From Candidatus Buchananbacteria bacterium RIFCSPHIGHO2_02_FULL_39_17 (GTDB taxonomy: Bacteria; Patescibacteriota; Patescibacteriia; Buchananbacterales; UBA6539): a stretch of 43,213 bases of DNA. Location of the stretch: positions 1 through 43,213 of the forward strand of contig MHII01000010.1 of assembly GCA_001817425.1 (NCBI GenBank). The letters run 5' to 3'. Of this stretch, positions 27,539 through 37,231 are shown one piece after another. A program made the position numbers and the translations under genes. Position 1 is the stretch's first letter; each line of letters opens with the position of its first letter. The notes below the pieces were generated by a model that made no database searches, was not told the DNA's origin, and was given only the letters and a program-made list of their open reading frames with translations.

Positions 27539-28078
27539 TTATTGACGAAAAGGAAATCCCAATGATTTAAATAATTCTAATCCAATCTCTTGAGAACCGG
27601 CATTGGTGGCAATGGAGACTTGTAAACCATGAATTTTTTCTACTTCATCTGATCGAATCTCTGGAAAAGCGATATTTTCTTTCAAACCAATGTTTAAATT
27701 GCCGTTGGGATCAACTGATTTTGTGTCTAAACCGCGAAAATCGCGGATCCGAGGCAAAGTCACATTAATTAGTTTGTCAATAAAATCATACATTTTTTTC
27801 CCTCGCAGCGTGACCATCATCCCGACGATCAAACCTTGCCGGATTTTAAAATTAGAAATTGATTTTTTTGCCGCGACTTTAACTGGTCGCTGTCCAGAAA
27901 TTCGCTGTAAAGTTGCTTCCACCACCTCATTAAATTTCGCATCCCGCAAACCCTGACCTGTACCAACATTAACCACAACTTTAGTTAATTTTGGGACGGC
28001 TAAATTATTTTGATAACCAAATTTAACCTTAAGTCTAGGTACAACCTCTTTTTGATATTTTTCCTTTAAACGATTCAT
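27539..28078 (-). CDS. rplE: 50S ribosomal protein L5
   Basis: NRLKEKYQKEVVPRL...VVVNVGTGQG...RIRDFRGL. Confidence 0.97.
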   Translation of the reverse strand: MNRLKEKYQKEVVPRLKVKFGYQNNLAVPKLTKVVVNVGTGQGLRDAKFNEVVEATLQRISGQRPVKVAAKKSISNFKIRQGLIVGMMVTLRGKKMYDFIDKLINVTLPRIRDFRGLDTKSVDPNGNLNIGLKENIAFPEIRSDEVEKIHGLQVSIATNAGSQEIGLELFKSLGFPFRQ

Positions 28079-28383
28079 ATAATTTCTTTACATTTTTTAC
28101 AAATTCTGACTCGTTCGTTATTTTCTAAAATTTTATGGCTGACCCGAGTGATTTTGCCGCATTTCGGACAAACCAAGGCAACGTTACTAATGTTAAGTGC
28201 CGCCGGAAATTGAATTTTTTGACCCTTTTCTCCTTGACGGCGCGCCCGAACGTTTTTGAAAAGCAAATTTATCCCTTCAACTGAAACTTTATTTCTTTTA
28301 GGATAAACCTGCAAAATTTTCCCAGTTTTGCCTTGATCCTTGCCAGCTAAAATTTTTACTTTATCATCTTTTTTAATTTTCAT
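28075..28383 (-). CDS. rplX: 50S ribosomal protein L24
   Basis: MKIKKDDKVKILAGKDQGKTGKILQVYPKRNKVSVEGIN. Confidence 0.96.
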   Translation of the reverse strand: MKIKKDDKVKILAGKDQGKTGKILQVYPKRNKVSVEGINLLFKNVRARRQGEKGQKIQFPAALNISNVALVCPKCGKITRVSHKILENNERVRICKKCKEII

Positions 28384-28408
28384 AAATTAATCTATTTAAA
28401 CTTGTCGC

Positions 28409-28780
28409 TTATAGAACTTCTAGTGCCAAAGAAATAATTTTAGTAAAACCGCCATCCCTTAATTCTCGAGCAACCGGTCCGAAAATACGTGTCCCTTTTG
28501 GCTCTTTACTTTTAACATCAACAATCACTGCCGCATTATCATCAAAGCGAACATAAGAGCCATCAGACCGCCTGGTTTCTTTTCTGGTTCTCACAATAAC
28601 GGCCTGTAAGACATCACCTTTTTTGACCGCACTGTGAGGGACCGCTTCTTTGACCGCAACGGTAATAATATCCCCTAAGCGGGCATAACGTTTTTTGTGA
28701 CCACCCAAAACTTTAATGCACTGAATTTTTTTTGCCCCAGTGTTATCAGCCACCGTCAGCATTGTCCGCATCTGAATCAT
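28409..28780 (-). CDS. rplN: 50S ribosomal protein L14
   Basis: [27 protein letters not shown]. Confidence 0.98.
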   Translation of the reverse strand: MIQMRTMLTVADNTGAKKIQCIKVLGGHKKRYARLGDIITVAVKEAVPHSAVKKGDVLQAVIVRTRKETRRSDGSYVRFDDNAAVIVDVKSKEPKGTRIFGPVARELRDGGFTKIISLALEVL

Positions 28781-28815
28781 AATAAATAGTGATTAACTTT
28801 TAGAAAAGCTACAAG

Positions 28816-29064
28816 CTAATATAAGACTTGCCATTTTTTATCTTTACTTATTGGTCGACACTCAATAAAATTAACTAAATCACCAACTTTAAATTTATTT
28901 TGCGGATCATGGACTTTGTATTTTTTAGTCACTAAAAAACGCTTAAAATATGTAGCATGGAGCTTAGTTCTTTTGACCACCACGACAATTGTTTTATCCA
29001 TTTTATCAGAAATAACCACCCCCTCAAATTTTCGGCCAATAATTTTATTATTATCTTCAACCAT
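28816..29064 (-). CDS. rpsQ: 30S ribosomal protein S17
   Basis: GRKFEGVVISDKMDKTIVVVVKRTKLHATYFKRF. Confidence 0.95.
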   Translation of the reverse strand: MVEDNNKIIGRKFEGVVISDKMDKTIVVVVKRTKLHATYFKRFLVTKKYKVHDPQNKFKVGDLVNFIECRPISKDKKWQVLY

Positions 29065-29077
29065 AAATTTTTAAAAA

Positions 29078-29287
29078 TTAAGATTTTTTTTCTAGCTTCT
29101 TACCGCCTAAAAGAAATAAAACTTGGGCGATATTCTTTCTGGTTTGTCTAATCTCTCTGACATTCTTTAATTGGTCAGAAGACGCCTTAAACCTTAAATC
29201 ACGCAAATGATTGCGCCAATCTTCTAACAATTTCTGTAATTCTTTTTCGCTTTTATTTTTTAATTCTTTATATTCCATAAAAACCAT
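29078..29287 (-). CDS. rpmC: 50S ribosomal protein L29
   Basis: MEYKELKNKSEKELQKLLEDWRNHLRDLRF...RQTRKNIAQVLFLL. Confidence 0.93.
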   Translation of the reverse strand: MVFMEYKELKNKSEKELQKLLEDWRNHLRDLRFKASSDQLKNVREIRQTRKNIAQVLFLLGGKKLEKKS

Positions 29288-29692
29288 TTATTTGCTAATA
29301 AAAACCGTTTTAACGGGCAATTTATGGGCGGCTAATCTCATTGCTTCTCTGGCTTTATCCGGTATTACCCCGTCCATTTCAAATAAAATCATACCCGGTT
29401 TAACCACCACAACGTAATGGTCAACCGGGCCCTTGCCTGAGCCCATAGTTGATTGCTCCCCTTTTTGAGTGACTGGCTTGTCAGGAAAAACCCGAATCCA
29501 AATTTTGCCGCCACGCTGAATAAAACGGGTCATCGCCCGACGCGCGGCTTCAATTTGACGAGCAGACAACCAACAATTCCCCTGAGCCTTTAAACCATAT
29601 TTACCAAAAGTCAGCTCCGTTTTCGCTGAAGCCTTGCCTTTCAAAACTCCCTTATGCCATTTGCGATGTTTTACTTTTCTTGGGGATAACAT
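29288..29692 (-). CDS. rplP: 50S ribosomal protein L16
   Basis: [15 protein letters not shown]...[27 protein letters not shown]. Confidence 0.97.
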   Translation of the reverse strand: MLSPRKVKHRKWHKGVLKGKASAKTELTFGKYGLKAQGNCWLSARQIEAARRAMTRFIQRGGKIWIRVFPDKPVTQKGEQSTMGSGKGPVDHYVVVVKPGMILFEMDGVIPDKAREAMRLAAHKLPVKTVFISK

Positions 29693-29695
29693 AAA

Positions 29696-30361
29696 TTATT
29701 TTTTATTGACCTTGGTTTCATTTTCTTTTTTAAAAATTTCACCTTTATAAATCCAGACTTTAACGCCGATTGTCCCATAAGTCGTATGGGCAACACCGCG
29801 AGCATAATCAATATCAGCTCTAAGGGTGTGCAAAGGTAAATTACCTGAACTCAAGCTTTCTTCCCGAGCAATTTCCGCACCGTTTAAGCGGCCGGAAATA
29901 TTAACTTTAATGCCCTTAGCGTCTGTCTTACTGACTTTACCGATCGCTTGTTTTAAAATTCGCCGATAAGGTACGCGCTTTTCTAAATCAGCAATCATTG
30001 ATTGTAAAACTAATTCGGCGGAAAGATTCGGATTAGTCACTTCTTTAATATTAATATTCAAGGTCGTTTTTGGTTCCAAAAGCTGTTTTTTTATTTTCTT
30101 TTTTAATTCTTCAATACCTTGACCACCTCGACCAATAATCACTCCTGGTTTGGCCGAATGAATAATAATCGTCACAGCCGCCGGTGACCGCTCAATCTCA
30201 ATCTGGGACACTGAAGCGTCTTTTAGCTCTTTTTTTAAAAACTTCCGAATTAGAACATCCTGTTTCAAAAACTTAGGAAACTCACGGCGGGAAAACCATT
30301 TTGAATCCCAACTATAGATGACGCCCATTCGAAAAATTTTTGGATGTACTTTTTGTCCCAT
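29696..30361 (-). CDS. rpsC: 30S ribosomal protein S3
   Basis: MGQKVHPKIFRMGV...GVIIGRGGQGIEELKK...SGRLNGAEIARE. Confidence 0.97.
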   Translation of the reverse strand: MGQKVHPKIFRMGVIYSWDSKWFSRREFPKFLKQDVLIRKFLKKELKDASVSQIEIERSPAAVTIIIHSAKPGVIIGRGGQGIEELKKKIKKQLLEPKTTLNINIKEVTNPNLSAELVLQSMIADLEKRVPYRRILKQAIGKVSKTDAKGIKVNISGRLNGAEIAREESLSSGNLPLHTLRADIDYARGVAHTTYGTIGVKVWIYKGEIFKKENETKVNKK

Positions 30362-30364
30362 ATT

Positions 30365-30445
30365 TTAGCTTCTTAGCTTCTTAGCTTCTTAGCTTCTTAG
30401 AGTTTTTACGTTCTCCTAATAAGCTAAAAAGCTACAAGCTAATTC
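30365..30445. repeat. AGCTAA/TTAGCTTC word repeats
   Basis: ttagcttcttagcttcttagcttcttagcttcttag...aagctaaaaagctacaagctaa; related words near 27110-27200, 28803, 31495 and 42555. Confidence 0.7.
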
Positions 30446-30451
30446 CTAATT

Positions 30452-31051
30452 TCAGCCGGTTTTACGTTGAAAAAATTTCTTAAGAAAGCCTTTACTTTCC
30501 TTAAAACTTTGGTCTCGACCTTTTTGAAAAGTTTTTGGTTTTTCTGTCTTTTTTTCCTCTGGCTTAACTTCTTTTTCGGCAACTGCGGCTTGATTTTTCG
30601 TCATTTGTTCTGTCTCTTGTTTGACTGTTTTTTTCTTTGCTCCTGGACTAACCCCTAAAATTAATTTAATATGGCTGCTTCTTTTACGAATCATCCCGGC
30701 TCGACCATAAGCTTTTGGTTGCCAACGTTTTAAAAATGGCCCATCATTAACAATAATTGTTTTAATAAATAAATCTTTAACCATAAAACCAAAATTGTGT
30801 TCAGCATTAGCCACGGCTGAATTGATCAATTTCACCAAGGGACGAACCGCCGCTTTATTGACGAAACGTAAATAATTCAGGGCTTTCTCAACCTCATTAC
30901 CGGGCAAAAAATTAGTGACCAATCTCACTTTTTTAGGAGACATCCGAAGGTAATTAAGCATAGCGGTAATTTCAGCTACCTCTTTTTTCGTCGGCTTTTT
31001 TGCCATTACCTCTTTCGCGTCCGCTTGATTTTTTTTACCACTTTTTTCCAT
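30452..31051 (-). CDS. rplV: 50S ribosomal protein L22 with Lys/Glu-rich C-terminal extension
   Basis: MLNYLRMSPKKVRLVTNFL...AYGRAGMIRKRSSHIKLILG. Confidence 0.95.
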   Translation of the reverse strand: MEKSGKKNQADAKEVMAKKPTKKEVAEITAMLNYLRMSPKKVRLVTNFLPGNEVEKALNYLRFVNKAAVRPLVKLINSAVANAEHNFGFMVKDLFIKTIIVNDGPFLKRWQPKAYGRAGMIRKRSSHIKLILGVSPGAKKKTVKQETEQMTKNQAAVAEKEVKPEEKKTEKPKTFQKGRDQSFKESKGFLKKFFQRKTG

Positions 31052-31062
31052 AATTTAATAAA

Positions 31063-31401
31063 CTATTTTTTCTCTGCCGCCGCCTGCGCCTTTTGCCTTT
31101 CTTCTGCGGCTTTATCCGATGCCACCTTTTGTTCTTCTTTGGCCATTCGACCACCGTGAATCACAAACTTTCGCGTTTGAGCGAATTCGCCTAAACGATG
31201 ACCAACCATATCTTCCACAATTAAAACTGGAATATGAATTCGTCCATTATGAACGCCAATAGTATAACCCACCATCTCCGGGGTAATCATACTGGCCCGA
31301 TCCCAAGTTTTAACTACGGTTTTATCCCCGGCTTTTAAACGTTGGAGTTTTTTCAATAATTTTTCGTTGACGTATGGACCTTTTTTAAGACTTCTTGACA
31401 T
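31063..31401 (-). CDS. rpsS: 30S ribosomal protein S19
   Basis: [15 protein letters not shown]...[19 protein letters not shown]. Confidence 0.97.
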   Translation of the reverse strand: MSRSLKKGPYVNEKLLKKLQRLKAGDKTVVKTWDRASMITPEMVGYTIGVHNGRIHIPVLIVEDMVGHRLGEFAQTRKFVIHGGRMAKEEQKVASDKAAEERQKAQAAAEKK

Positions 31402-31552
31402 AATTTAGTTTTTAGTCCCGATTTTCCTCCCGCCGTGGCGGGATGAAAAATCGAGGATCCGCGATTCCACTTTAATGGAATCGGGACTTTTAGCTTTTAG
31501 CTTGATGCTAATTTCCTATTTCCTGAAAGCTAAGGGGTAAAAGCTGTTTTAA

Positions 31553-32416
31553 TTATCTTTTTTTCTCTCGACGGCTAATAATAAATTTATTAGAATATTT
31601 TTTATTTTTACGAGTGATGACACCCAAGGCGGGTTTACCCCAAATTGTTTTTGGCGCCTTTAAACCAATCGGATTAACCCCTTCGCCGCCACCATGAGGA
31701 TGGTCAACTGGATTCATCGCTTTACCTCGCACGGTTGGTCGAATACCTCGATGGCGCATCCGGCCCGCTTTGCCATAACGAATATTCATTGCTTCCGGAT
31801 TAGAAACCTGACCAATCGTGGCCATTGATTTTTTCGAAATTAATCTGATTTCTGAAGATGGCAATTTAATCGTCGCATAATCCCCTTCAATTGCCATTAA
31901 TTTGGCCGCGCCGCCGGCCGTGCGAACTAATTGCCCGCCTTTGCCCGGCGTAATTTCAATGTTATAAATCAAAATGCCTAAGGGGATATGCTCAATTGGT
32001 AAACGATTACCAACCTTAATTTCAATCGGATTTTTTGAACAAAGAACGGTTTCACCAACTTTCAATTCAGTGGGAGCGATAATATAACGTTTTTCTCCAT
32101 CTTCATATTGGACTAAAGCAATCCTGGCCTGACGATTGGGATCGTATTCAATTGCTTCTACTTTGCCAGCCAAATCAAACTTATCCTGTTTATAATCAAT
32201 TAGACGGTAAAATTGTTTTGCGCCGCCGCCGCGATGCCGAACCGTAATTTTGCCATAAAAATTGCGGCCGCCGGTTCTCTTTTTTATCTTAATCAGTTTT
32301 TTTTCCGGTTTTCCTTTAGTAATTTCCTCAAAAGTCGAAACTGAAGTTTGGCGCCGGCCCGGAGTTGTTGGATTGTAAATTTTAATTCCCATATTCCTTC
32401 GCTTACGCTCAGTCAA
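31553..32416 (-). CDS. rplB: 50S ribosomal protein L2
   Basis: [17 protein letters not shown]...[16 protein letters not shown]. Confidence 0.98.
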   Translation of the reverse strand: MTERKRRNMGIKIYNPTTPGRRQTSVSTFEEITKGKPEKKLIKIKKRTGGRNFYGKITVRHRGGGAKQFYRLIDYKQDKFDLAGKVEAIEYDPNRQARIALVQYEDGEKRYIIAPTELKVGETVLCSKNPIEIKVGNRLPIEHIPLGILIYNIEITPGKGGQLVRTAGGAAKLMAIEGDYATIKLPSSEIRLISKKSMATIGQVSNPEAMNIRYGKAGRMRHRGIRPTVRGKAMNPVDHPHGGGEGVNPIGLKAPKTIWGKPALGVITRKNKKYSNKFIISRREKKR

Positions 32417-32430
32417 ATTTAAAATTTAAA

Positions 32431-32519
32431 TCTCAAAAATAAAAATTATGGAGTCCCGACTCCGTCGGGACGGAATAATTACTTAAATTTTGATTTTTGA
32501 ATTTTGAATTTTGAATTTT
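32431..32519. repeat. Intergenic repeat with variable central hairpin (copy 2)
   Basis: tctcaaaaataaaaattatggagtccc[gactccgtcggga]cggaataattacttaaattttgattttt. Confidence 0.9.
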
Positions 32520-32966
32520 TTAGACTCCTTCATAAATTTCAATTTTATCACCCGGTTTCAAAGTCACAACTGCTTTTTTCCAATCTTTAGTTTTCCCGGC
32601 TGTTCTGCCGTAGCGAACTGACTTTCCCGAAAAATTCGCGATATTAATTTTAATTGGTTCAACTTTATAAATTGCCCGTACGGCTTTTTTAATCTCAACT
32701 TTATTCATTTTGGGGTTAACGACAAAAAGGTATTTTCCAGCGGCACTTAGACTACTTGCCTTTTCCGTGACCAACGGCTTAACCAAGACGCGATAAGCTT
32801 GCTTCGTTAATCCTTTAATCACTTGATCAGATTTTTTAACGGCAATTTTTTCTTTGCTAACTGGCACTGGCTGCTTTTTTTCTTCAGCTAATTTTGACAC
32901 CAGCGCCTTTTCCGTTTTTTTACCAGCGTCAACACTTTTAGTTTTGAAACGATTAAAAATTCCCAT
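32520..32966 (-). CDS. rplW: 50S ribosomal protein L23 with N-terminal extension
   Basis: VLVKPLVTEKASSLSAAGKYLFVVNPKMNKVEIKKAVRAIYKV. Confidence 0.94.
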   Translation of the reverse strand: MGIFNRFKTKSVDAGKKTEKALVSKLAEEKKQPVPVSKEKIAVKKSDQVIKGLTKQAYRVLVKPLVTEKASSLSAAGKYLFVVNPKMNKVEIKKAVRAIYKVEPIKINIANFSGKSVRYGRTAGKTKDWKKAVVTLKPGDKIEIYEGV

Positions 32967-32968
32967 AT

Positions 32969-33700
32969 TTATTTAACAAAAGTTTTCTCAATCACTTCTA
33001 ACGTCCCTAAAGGCATTAAAAGATAATTATTTTTTACGACTTGCCAGACATTTAAACTATCAGCCAAAATAATATCAAGTTTCGGAATATTTCTAGCCGC
33101 CCTTAAGAGACTCTGGTTTTTTTGGGGTAAAACCAATAAAATCGCCTTATTCTTTTTTGCCGGCAAATTTATTATTGCCGAATCCTTATCCTTTTTTTCT
33201 GAATTTTTCTTGCGGGTTTTTACTCTTAAATTAACATTTTGCAAAATTTGAAAAAATTTTTTCGTCTTTGGTTGATCTAATTCTAATTTATCAATTAAAA
33301 TAATTTTTTCATGTTTAGCCTTATCCGACAAAACCATCAACAAAGCCTGTCTTTTTTCTTTTTTATTGATTTTTAAAGAAAAATTCCGTTCTTTGGTTGG
33401 ACCAAAAGTCACTCCACCCCCTCGCCAAAGCGGAGAACGAATCGAACCATGCCTCGCTCGTCCAGTGCCTTTCTGCCGCCAAGGTTTTCTGCCGCCACCG
33501 CGCACTTCCCCTTTATTTTTGGTGTGAGCCAAAACTTGCCTTTGATTGGCCTTTTGGGCAATCACGACAAAACTGACCAAGTCTGGTTTAACCGCCAAAC
33601 CAAAAACTTTTGGATTTAATTCAACTTCACTGACTTTTTCTCCGTTTACATTGTAGACTGGTGTTTTAATCATATTTAGTAAATCAAGCAAGTCAAGCAA
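32969..33700 (-). CDS. rplD: 50S ribosomal protein L4
   Basis: KGEVRGGGRKPWRQKGTGRARHGSIRSPLWRGGGVTFGP. Confidence 0.97.
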   Translation of the reverse strand: MLDLLDLLNMIKTPVYNVNGEKVSEVELNPKVFGLAVKPDLVSFVVIAQKANQRQVLAHTKNKGEVRGGGRKPWRQKGTGRARHGSIRSPLWRGGGVTFGPTKERNFSLKINKKEKRQALLMVLSDKAKHEKIILIDKLELDQPKTKKFFQILQNVNLRVKTRKKNSEKKDKDSAIINLPAKKNKAILLVLPQKNQSLLRAARNIPKLDIILADSLNVWQVVKNNYLLMPLGTLEVIEKTFVK

Positions 33701-34430
33701 CGATTTGTTCGTTTGATTTACTGGTTGACTGACTTATCTCTTGATTATTTTGTTCTAGCTCCGCGGCTGGTTTTATCTCAGCTTTATTCTGACTGACTTC
33801 TTCAAGCGCTAAATCACCAGCGCCGATAATCAAAAGTAGACTATTTCTGGCTCCCGGCAAAGCACCTTTAATATAAAGCTCACTTGCCTCTTGATTCACT
33901 TCAATCACTTCAAGATTTTTAATTGTGACTTGGCCACCACCCATCCGTCCAGCCATCCGCACGCCTTTTAACACGTGCTGGGGTCCGGTTGAGCCAATTG
34001 AACCGGGCATACGCAACTGATCTTTGTGGCCATGAGTCGCCGGACTACCGCTAAAACCATGACGCTTCACCACGCCTTGAAATCCCCGCCCTTTGGCATA
34101 GCCGATAACTTCAATTGCATCTCCGGCCTTAAAAATTCTGGCATTGAGCCGGTCACCCACTTTAATTTTTTTAACATCTTGGGCCGAAATTCTAAATTCT
34201 TTTAAATAACGAAAGTTGCCTAAATTTTTTAAATGGCCTTGGATTGATTTACTTAAGCCTTTTTTACTGCCAAAACCCAACTGAACGGCAAAATAGCCAT
34301 CTTGCTCCTGGGACTTTATTTGCGTAACCACGCACGGCCCGGCAATAACTTTAGTCACTGGAATCACGCGACCATCAGCCGCAAATTTTTGGGTCATTTC
34401 TTTTTTTTCCGCTAAAATGAATTTGGCCAT
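33693..34430 (-). CDS. rplC: 50S ribosomal protein L3
   Basis: KEMTQKFAADGRVIPVTKV...GYAKGRGFQGVVKRHGF. Confidence 0.97.
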   Translation of the reverse strand: MAKFILAEKKEMTQKFAADGRVIPVTKVIAGPCVVTQIKSQEQDGYFAVQLGFGSKKGLSKSIQGHLKNLGNFRYLKEFRISAQDVKKIKVGDRLNARIFKAGDAIEVIGYAKGRGFQGVVKRHGFSGSPATHGHKDQLRMPGSIGSTGPQHVLKGVRMAGRMGGGQVTIKNLEVIEVNQEASELYIKGALPGARNSLLLIIGAGDLALEEVSQNKAEIKPAAELEQNNQEISQSTSKSNEQIVA

Positions 34431-34484
34431 ATTATTAAAAATTGACTACCTCTATCGGTCTAATTTTGGTTAAATCTATTGAAA

Positions 34485-34572
34485 TATAATGCTAATCTAC
34501 AAATTTATACCAATCTATGACTACGACAAATGAATTCGTATTATTCGCACCCATTTGTAGCTTCGCATTATT
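34485..34572. repeat. AT-rich palindromic element, related to 14727-14812
   Basis: ataatgctaatctacaaattt...tgaattcgtattattcgcacccatttgtagcttcgcattat. Confidence 0.7.
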
Positions 34573-34581
34573 TATAATATA

Positions 34582-34614
34582 AAATAAAAAATCTGCCTCA
34601 AGAAGCCAGATTTA
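34582..34614 (-). terminator. Terminator-like hairpin between rpsJ and rplC
   Basis: Minus-strand AAATCTG-GCTTCTTGAGG-CAGATTT followed by TTTATTTTAT. Confidence 0.6.
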
Positions 34615-34767
34615 ATGAATTGAACTGGCGAATTGTTGGCTTTTAAATTTCTTAAAGTTGTAAATCTCCTTAAATAATCTTTTGAACGAATAGAGGTTTT
34701 TCCCGCCAAATTTAGGGAAGCTTTCTCTATCTTTTCCAAGATTAAGTGTTTCTTTGGTCTTTAACCC

Positions 34768-35136
34768 TTAAACCATTTTTATTTCCACATCCACTCCAGC
34801 GGGCAAATTCAAGTTCGTTAACGAATCAACGGTCTTGGGCGTCGGATCAATAATATCAAGCAATCTTTTATGAATCCTCATTTCATACTGATCGCGCGAA
34901 TCTTTATGGACAAAGGAGGAACGGATTACCGTGTATTTCTTTTTTTCCGTCGGTAAAGGAATCGGGCCTAAAACTTTTGCCCCAGTCCGCTCAGCGGTTT
35001 CCATGATTGTCCGAGTCGACTGATCAATAATTTTATGATCGTAGGCTCTGATTTTAATCCGAATTTTTTGCTTACTTTCTTCGGCTTCTTCCTCAGCTTT
35101 CCGGGAGGAAACCGGAACTTTTTTTATCGCCACCAT
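34768..35136 (-). CDS. rpsJ: 30S ribosomal protein S10
   Basis: [49 protein letters not shown]. Confidence 0.97.
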   Translation of the reverse strand: MVAIKKVPVSSRKAEEEAEESKQKIRIKIRAYDHKIIDQSTRTIMETAERTGAKVLGPIPLPTEKKKYTVIRSSFVHKDSRDQYEMRIHKRLLDIIDPTPKTVDSLTNLNLPAGVDVEIKMV

Positions 35137-35211
35137 GTTTCAAAAAAGAACTTACCCGCCTTGATGTTAAGCCTGCCTGTCGGCAGACAGGTCGGGGCGG
35201 GGTTAATTAAT

Positions 35212-36402
35212 TTACTTAATAATCTTAGTTACGGCACCAGCACCAATCGTCCGACCGCCTTCCCGAATCGCGAAACGTTGCTTTTCTTCCAGAGCCGCTG
35301 GCTTAATTAATTTAATTTTAACATTAATGGTGTCACCGGGCATAACCATTTCCGTGCCGGCCGGCAATTCAACTTCACCGGTAATATCGGCTGTACCAAT
35401 ATAAAACTGCGGTTTGTAACCTTTAAGAAATGGGCTGTGCCGACCGCCTTCTTCTTTGGTTAAAATATAGGTCGCACCTTCAAATTCAGTATGAGGCGTA
35501 ATTGAACCAGTTTTAGCGATAACTTGGCCTCTTTCCACTTCATCTTTTTTCGTACCGCGCAGCAAAAGCCCGGCATTATCCCCGGCCCGACCTTCATCCA
35601 ATGATTTATTAAACATTTCAATACCCGTAATAACCGTTTTTTGAGTATCGCGCAAACCAACAATTTCCACTTCATCGTTTAGTTTAATAATCCCTCGTTC
35701 AATTCGACCAGTAACGACCGTGCCTCGGCCTTCAATGGAAAAAATGTCTTCAATCGACATCAAAAATGGTTTTTCAATATCACGGACTGGTTCGGGGATA
35801 TATTCGTCAACCGCCTTCATTAAATCTTCCAGACATTTAGTCGCGGCGGCGTCGCTTGGATTTTCTAGAGCTTTTAAGGCCGAACCGCGAACCACTGGAA
35901 TTTTGTCGCCAGGAAATTCATATTTTTTTAATAGATCGCGAACTTCTTCTTCCACTAAGTCAATTAATTCCGGATCTTTGACTTGATCAACTTTGTTTAA
36001 AAACACAACCATGGCGGGCACGCCAACTTGGCGCGCTAACAAAATATGCTCGCGCGTTTGCGGCATTGGGCCATCGGTGGCGGCCACGACTAAAATCGCG
36101 CCGTCCATTTGGGCTGCGCCCGTGACCATATTTTTAATGTAATCAGCGTGACCAGGACAATCAATATGAGCGTAATGCCGTTTATCGGTTTCATATTCAA
36201 CATGCGCGGTATTAATCGTAATCCCGCGTTCTTTTTCTTCTGGCGCATTATCAATCTGATCAACCGTTTTTTGTTGCGCCTTTAAACCCTTTTTATTTAG
36301 GTACGCTAAAATCGCGGCTGTTAAAGTGGTCTTGCCGTGATCAACATGACCAATCGTACCGATATTCAAATGGGGTTTATTCCGTTCAAATTTGTCTGCC
36401 AT
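35212..36402 (-). CDS. tuf: Elongation factor Tu
   Basis: [21 protein letters not shown]...[49 protein letters not shown]. Confidence 0.99.
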   Translation of the reverse strand: MADKFERNKPHLNIGTIGHVDHGKTTLTAAILAYLNKKGLKAQQKTVDQIDNAPEEKERGITINTAHVEYETDKRHYAHIDCPGHADYIKNMVTGAAQMDGAILVVAATDGPMPQTREHILLARQVGVPAMVVFLNKVDQVKDPELIDLVEEEVRDLLKKYEFPGDKIPVVRGSALKALENPSDAAATKCLEDLMKAVDEYIPEPVRDIEKPFLMSIEDIFSIEGRGTVVTGRIERGIIKLNDEVEIVGLRDTQKTVITGIEMFNKSLDEGRAGDNAGLLLRGTKKDEVERGQVIAKTGSITPHTEFEGATYILTKEEGGRHSPFLKGYKPQFYIGTADITGEVELPAGTEMVMPGDTINVKIKLIKPAALEEKQRFAIREGGRTIGAGAVTKIIK

Positions 36403-36570
36403 AGTTTTTACCTCATTATTGCGATCTTTGTAATCCAGTCCCGCTGAAATTCGGGGACGATCGCCTTAACTTAATAGATTAATTATTATCTAAGGTTATT
36501 TCTAAAAATTTTTAACCAAAAATACAAAGCACTTTTGAGTATATAACAAAAAACCGTAATCTGTCAATAA

Positions 36571-36957
36571 TTAATCAATTGGCTCAAAGTAATAATGATC
36601 GGAATCGCCTTCTGAATCTAAAGAATTATTAGCTTGGTTAAGCGAAATTTGACTAGTTTTTATTTCATTTTCCTGACCTAAATTATTCACCTTTGGCTTC
36701 ATTTCCTGCCAGTGATCAAGCTCAAGCTTCTGCTGGCTAGTTTTCCAAACGGCAATATCGCGGTTAATTCGTTCTAAAAGTTCGTCTTCGGTTAAACCCG
36801 CCAACGGCGAAACCGACTTTTGGCCGTTAGCCACTAAATCTTGATAGCGGGAAAAATTCATAATCACAAAACTGGGATTACCCTCGTGATCCAAAATAAT
36901 AAAATTATCATCAGTCTTTTTTGTCAAGTCAATTATTTTTTGCAGTGGAGAAACCAT
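36571..36957 (-). CDS. Small protein with prevent-host-death/YefM-like N-terminus
   Basis: MVSPLQKIIDLTKKTDDNFIILDHEGNPSFVIMNFSRYQDLV; likely start is the internal Met of ORF 36571..36993. Confidence 0.55.
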   Translation of the reverse strand: MVSPLQKIIDLTKKTDDNFIILDHEGNPSFVIMNFSRYQDLVANGQKSVSPLAGLTEDELLERINRDIAVWKTSQQKLELDHWQEMKPKVNNLGQENEIKTSQISLNQANNSLDSEGDSDHYYFEPID

Positions 36958-37231
36958 AGAAATAAATCTCAAATTACAAAATTCAAATATCAATTAAAAT
37001 CCTAAATTCAAATATTAAAGAAATAATTTGGGATTTTGAGCTTTGAATTTGATTTGACACCCGCCTGCCACGCCCGACTTCGCTTTGACGAAGTCAAGAC
37101 GGACGGGCCTAAGCCTTTTAATGAATTTTGTAAATACATTTTAAAATAAACTAATTTCATAATTTTTCTTTAAATTTTATTGGTCAGGCAATAGCGGGCA
37201 GGTTTGGATTTTGAAATTTAGATTTTTGATT

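Noticed and set aside
30365-30445. CRISPR array from the tandem TTAGCTTC units
   Set aside because: Repeat unit is about 9 nt with no spacers; simple tandem/word repeat, not CRISPR.
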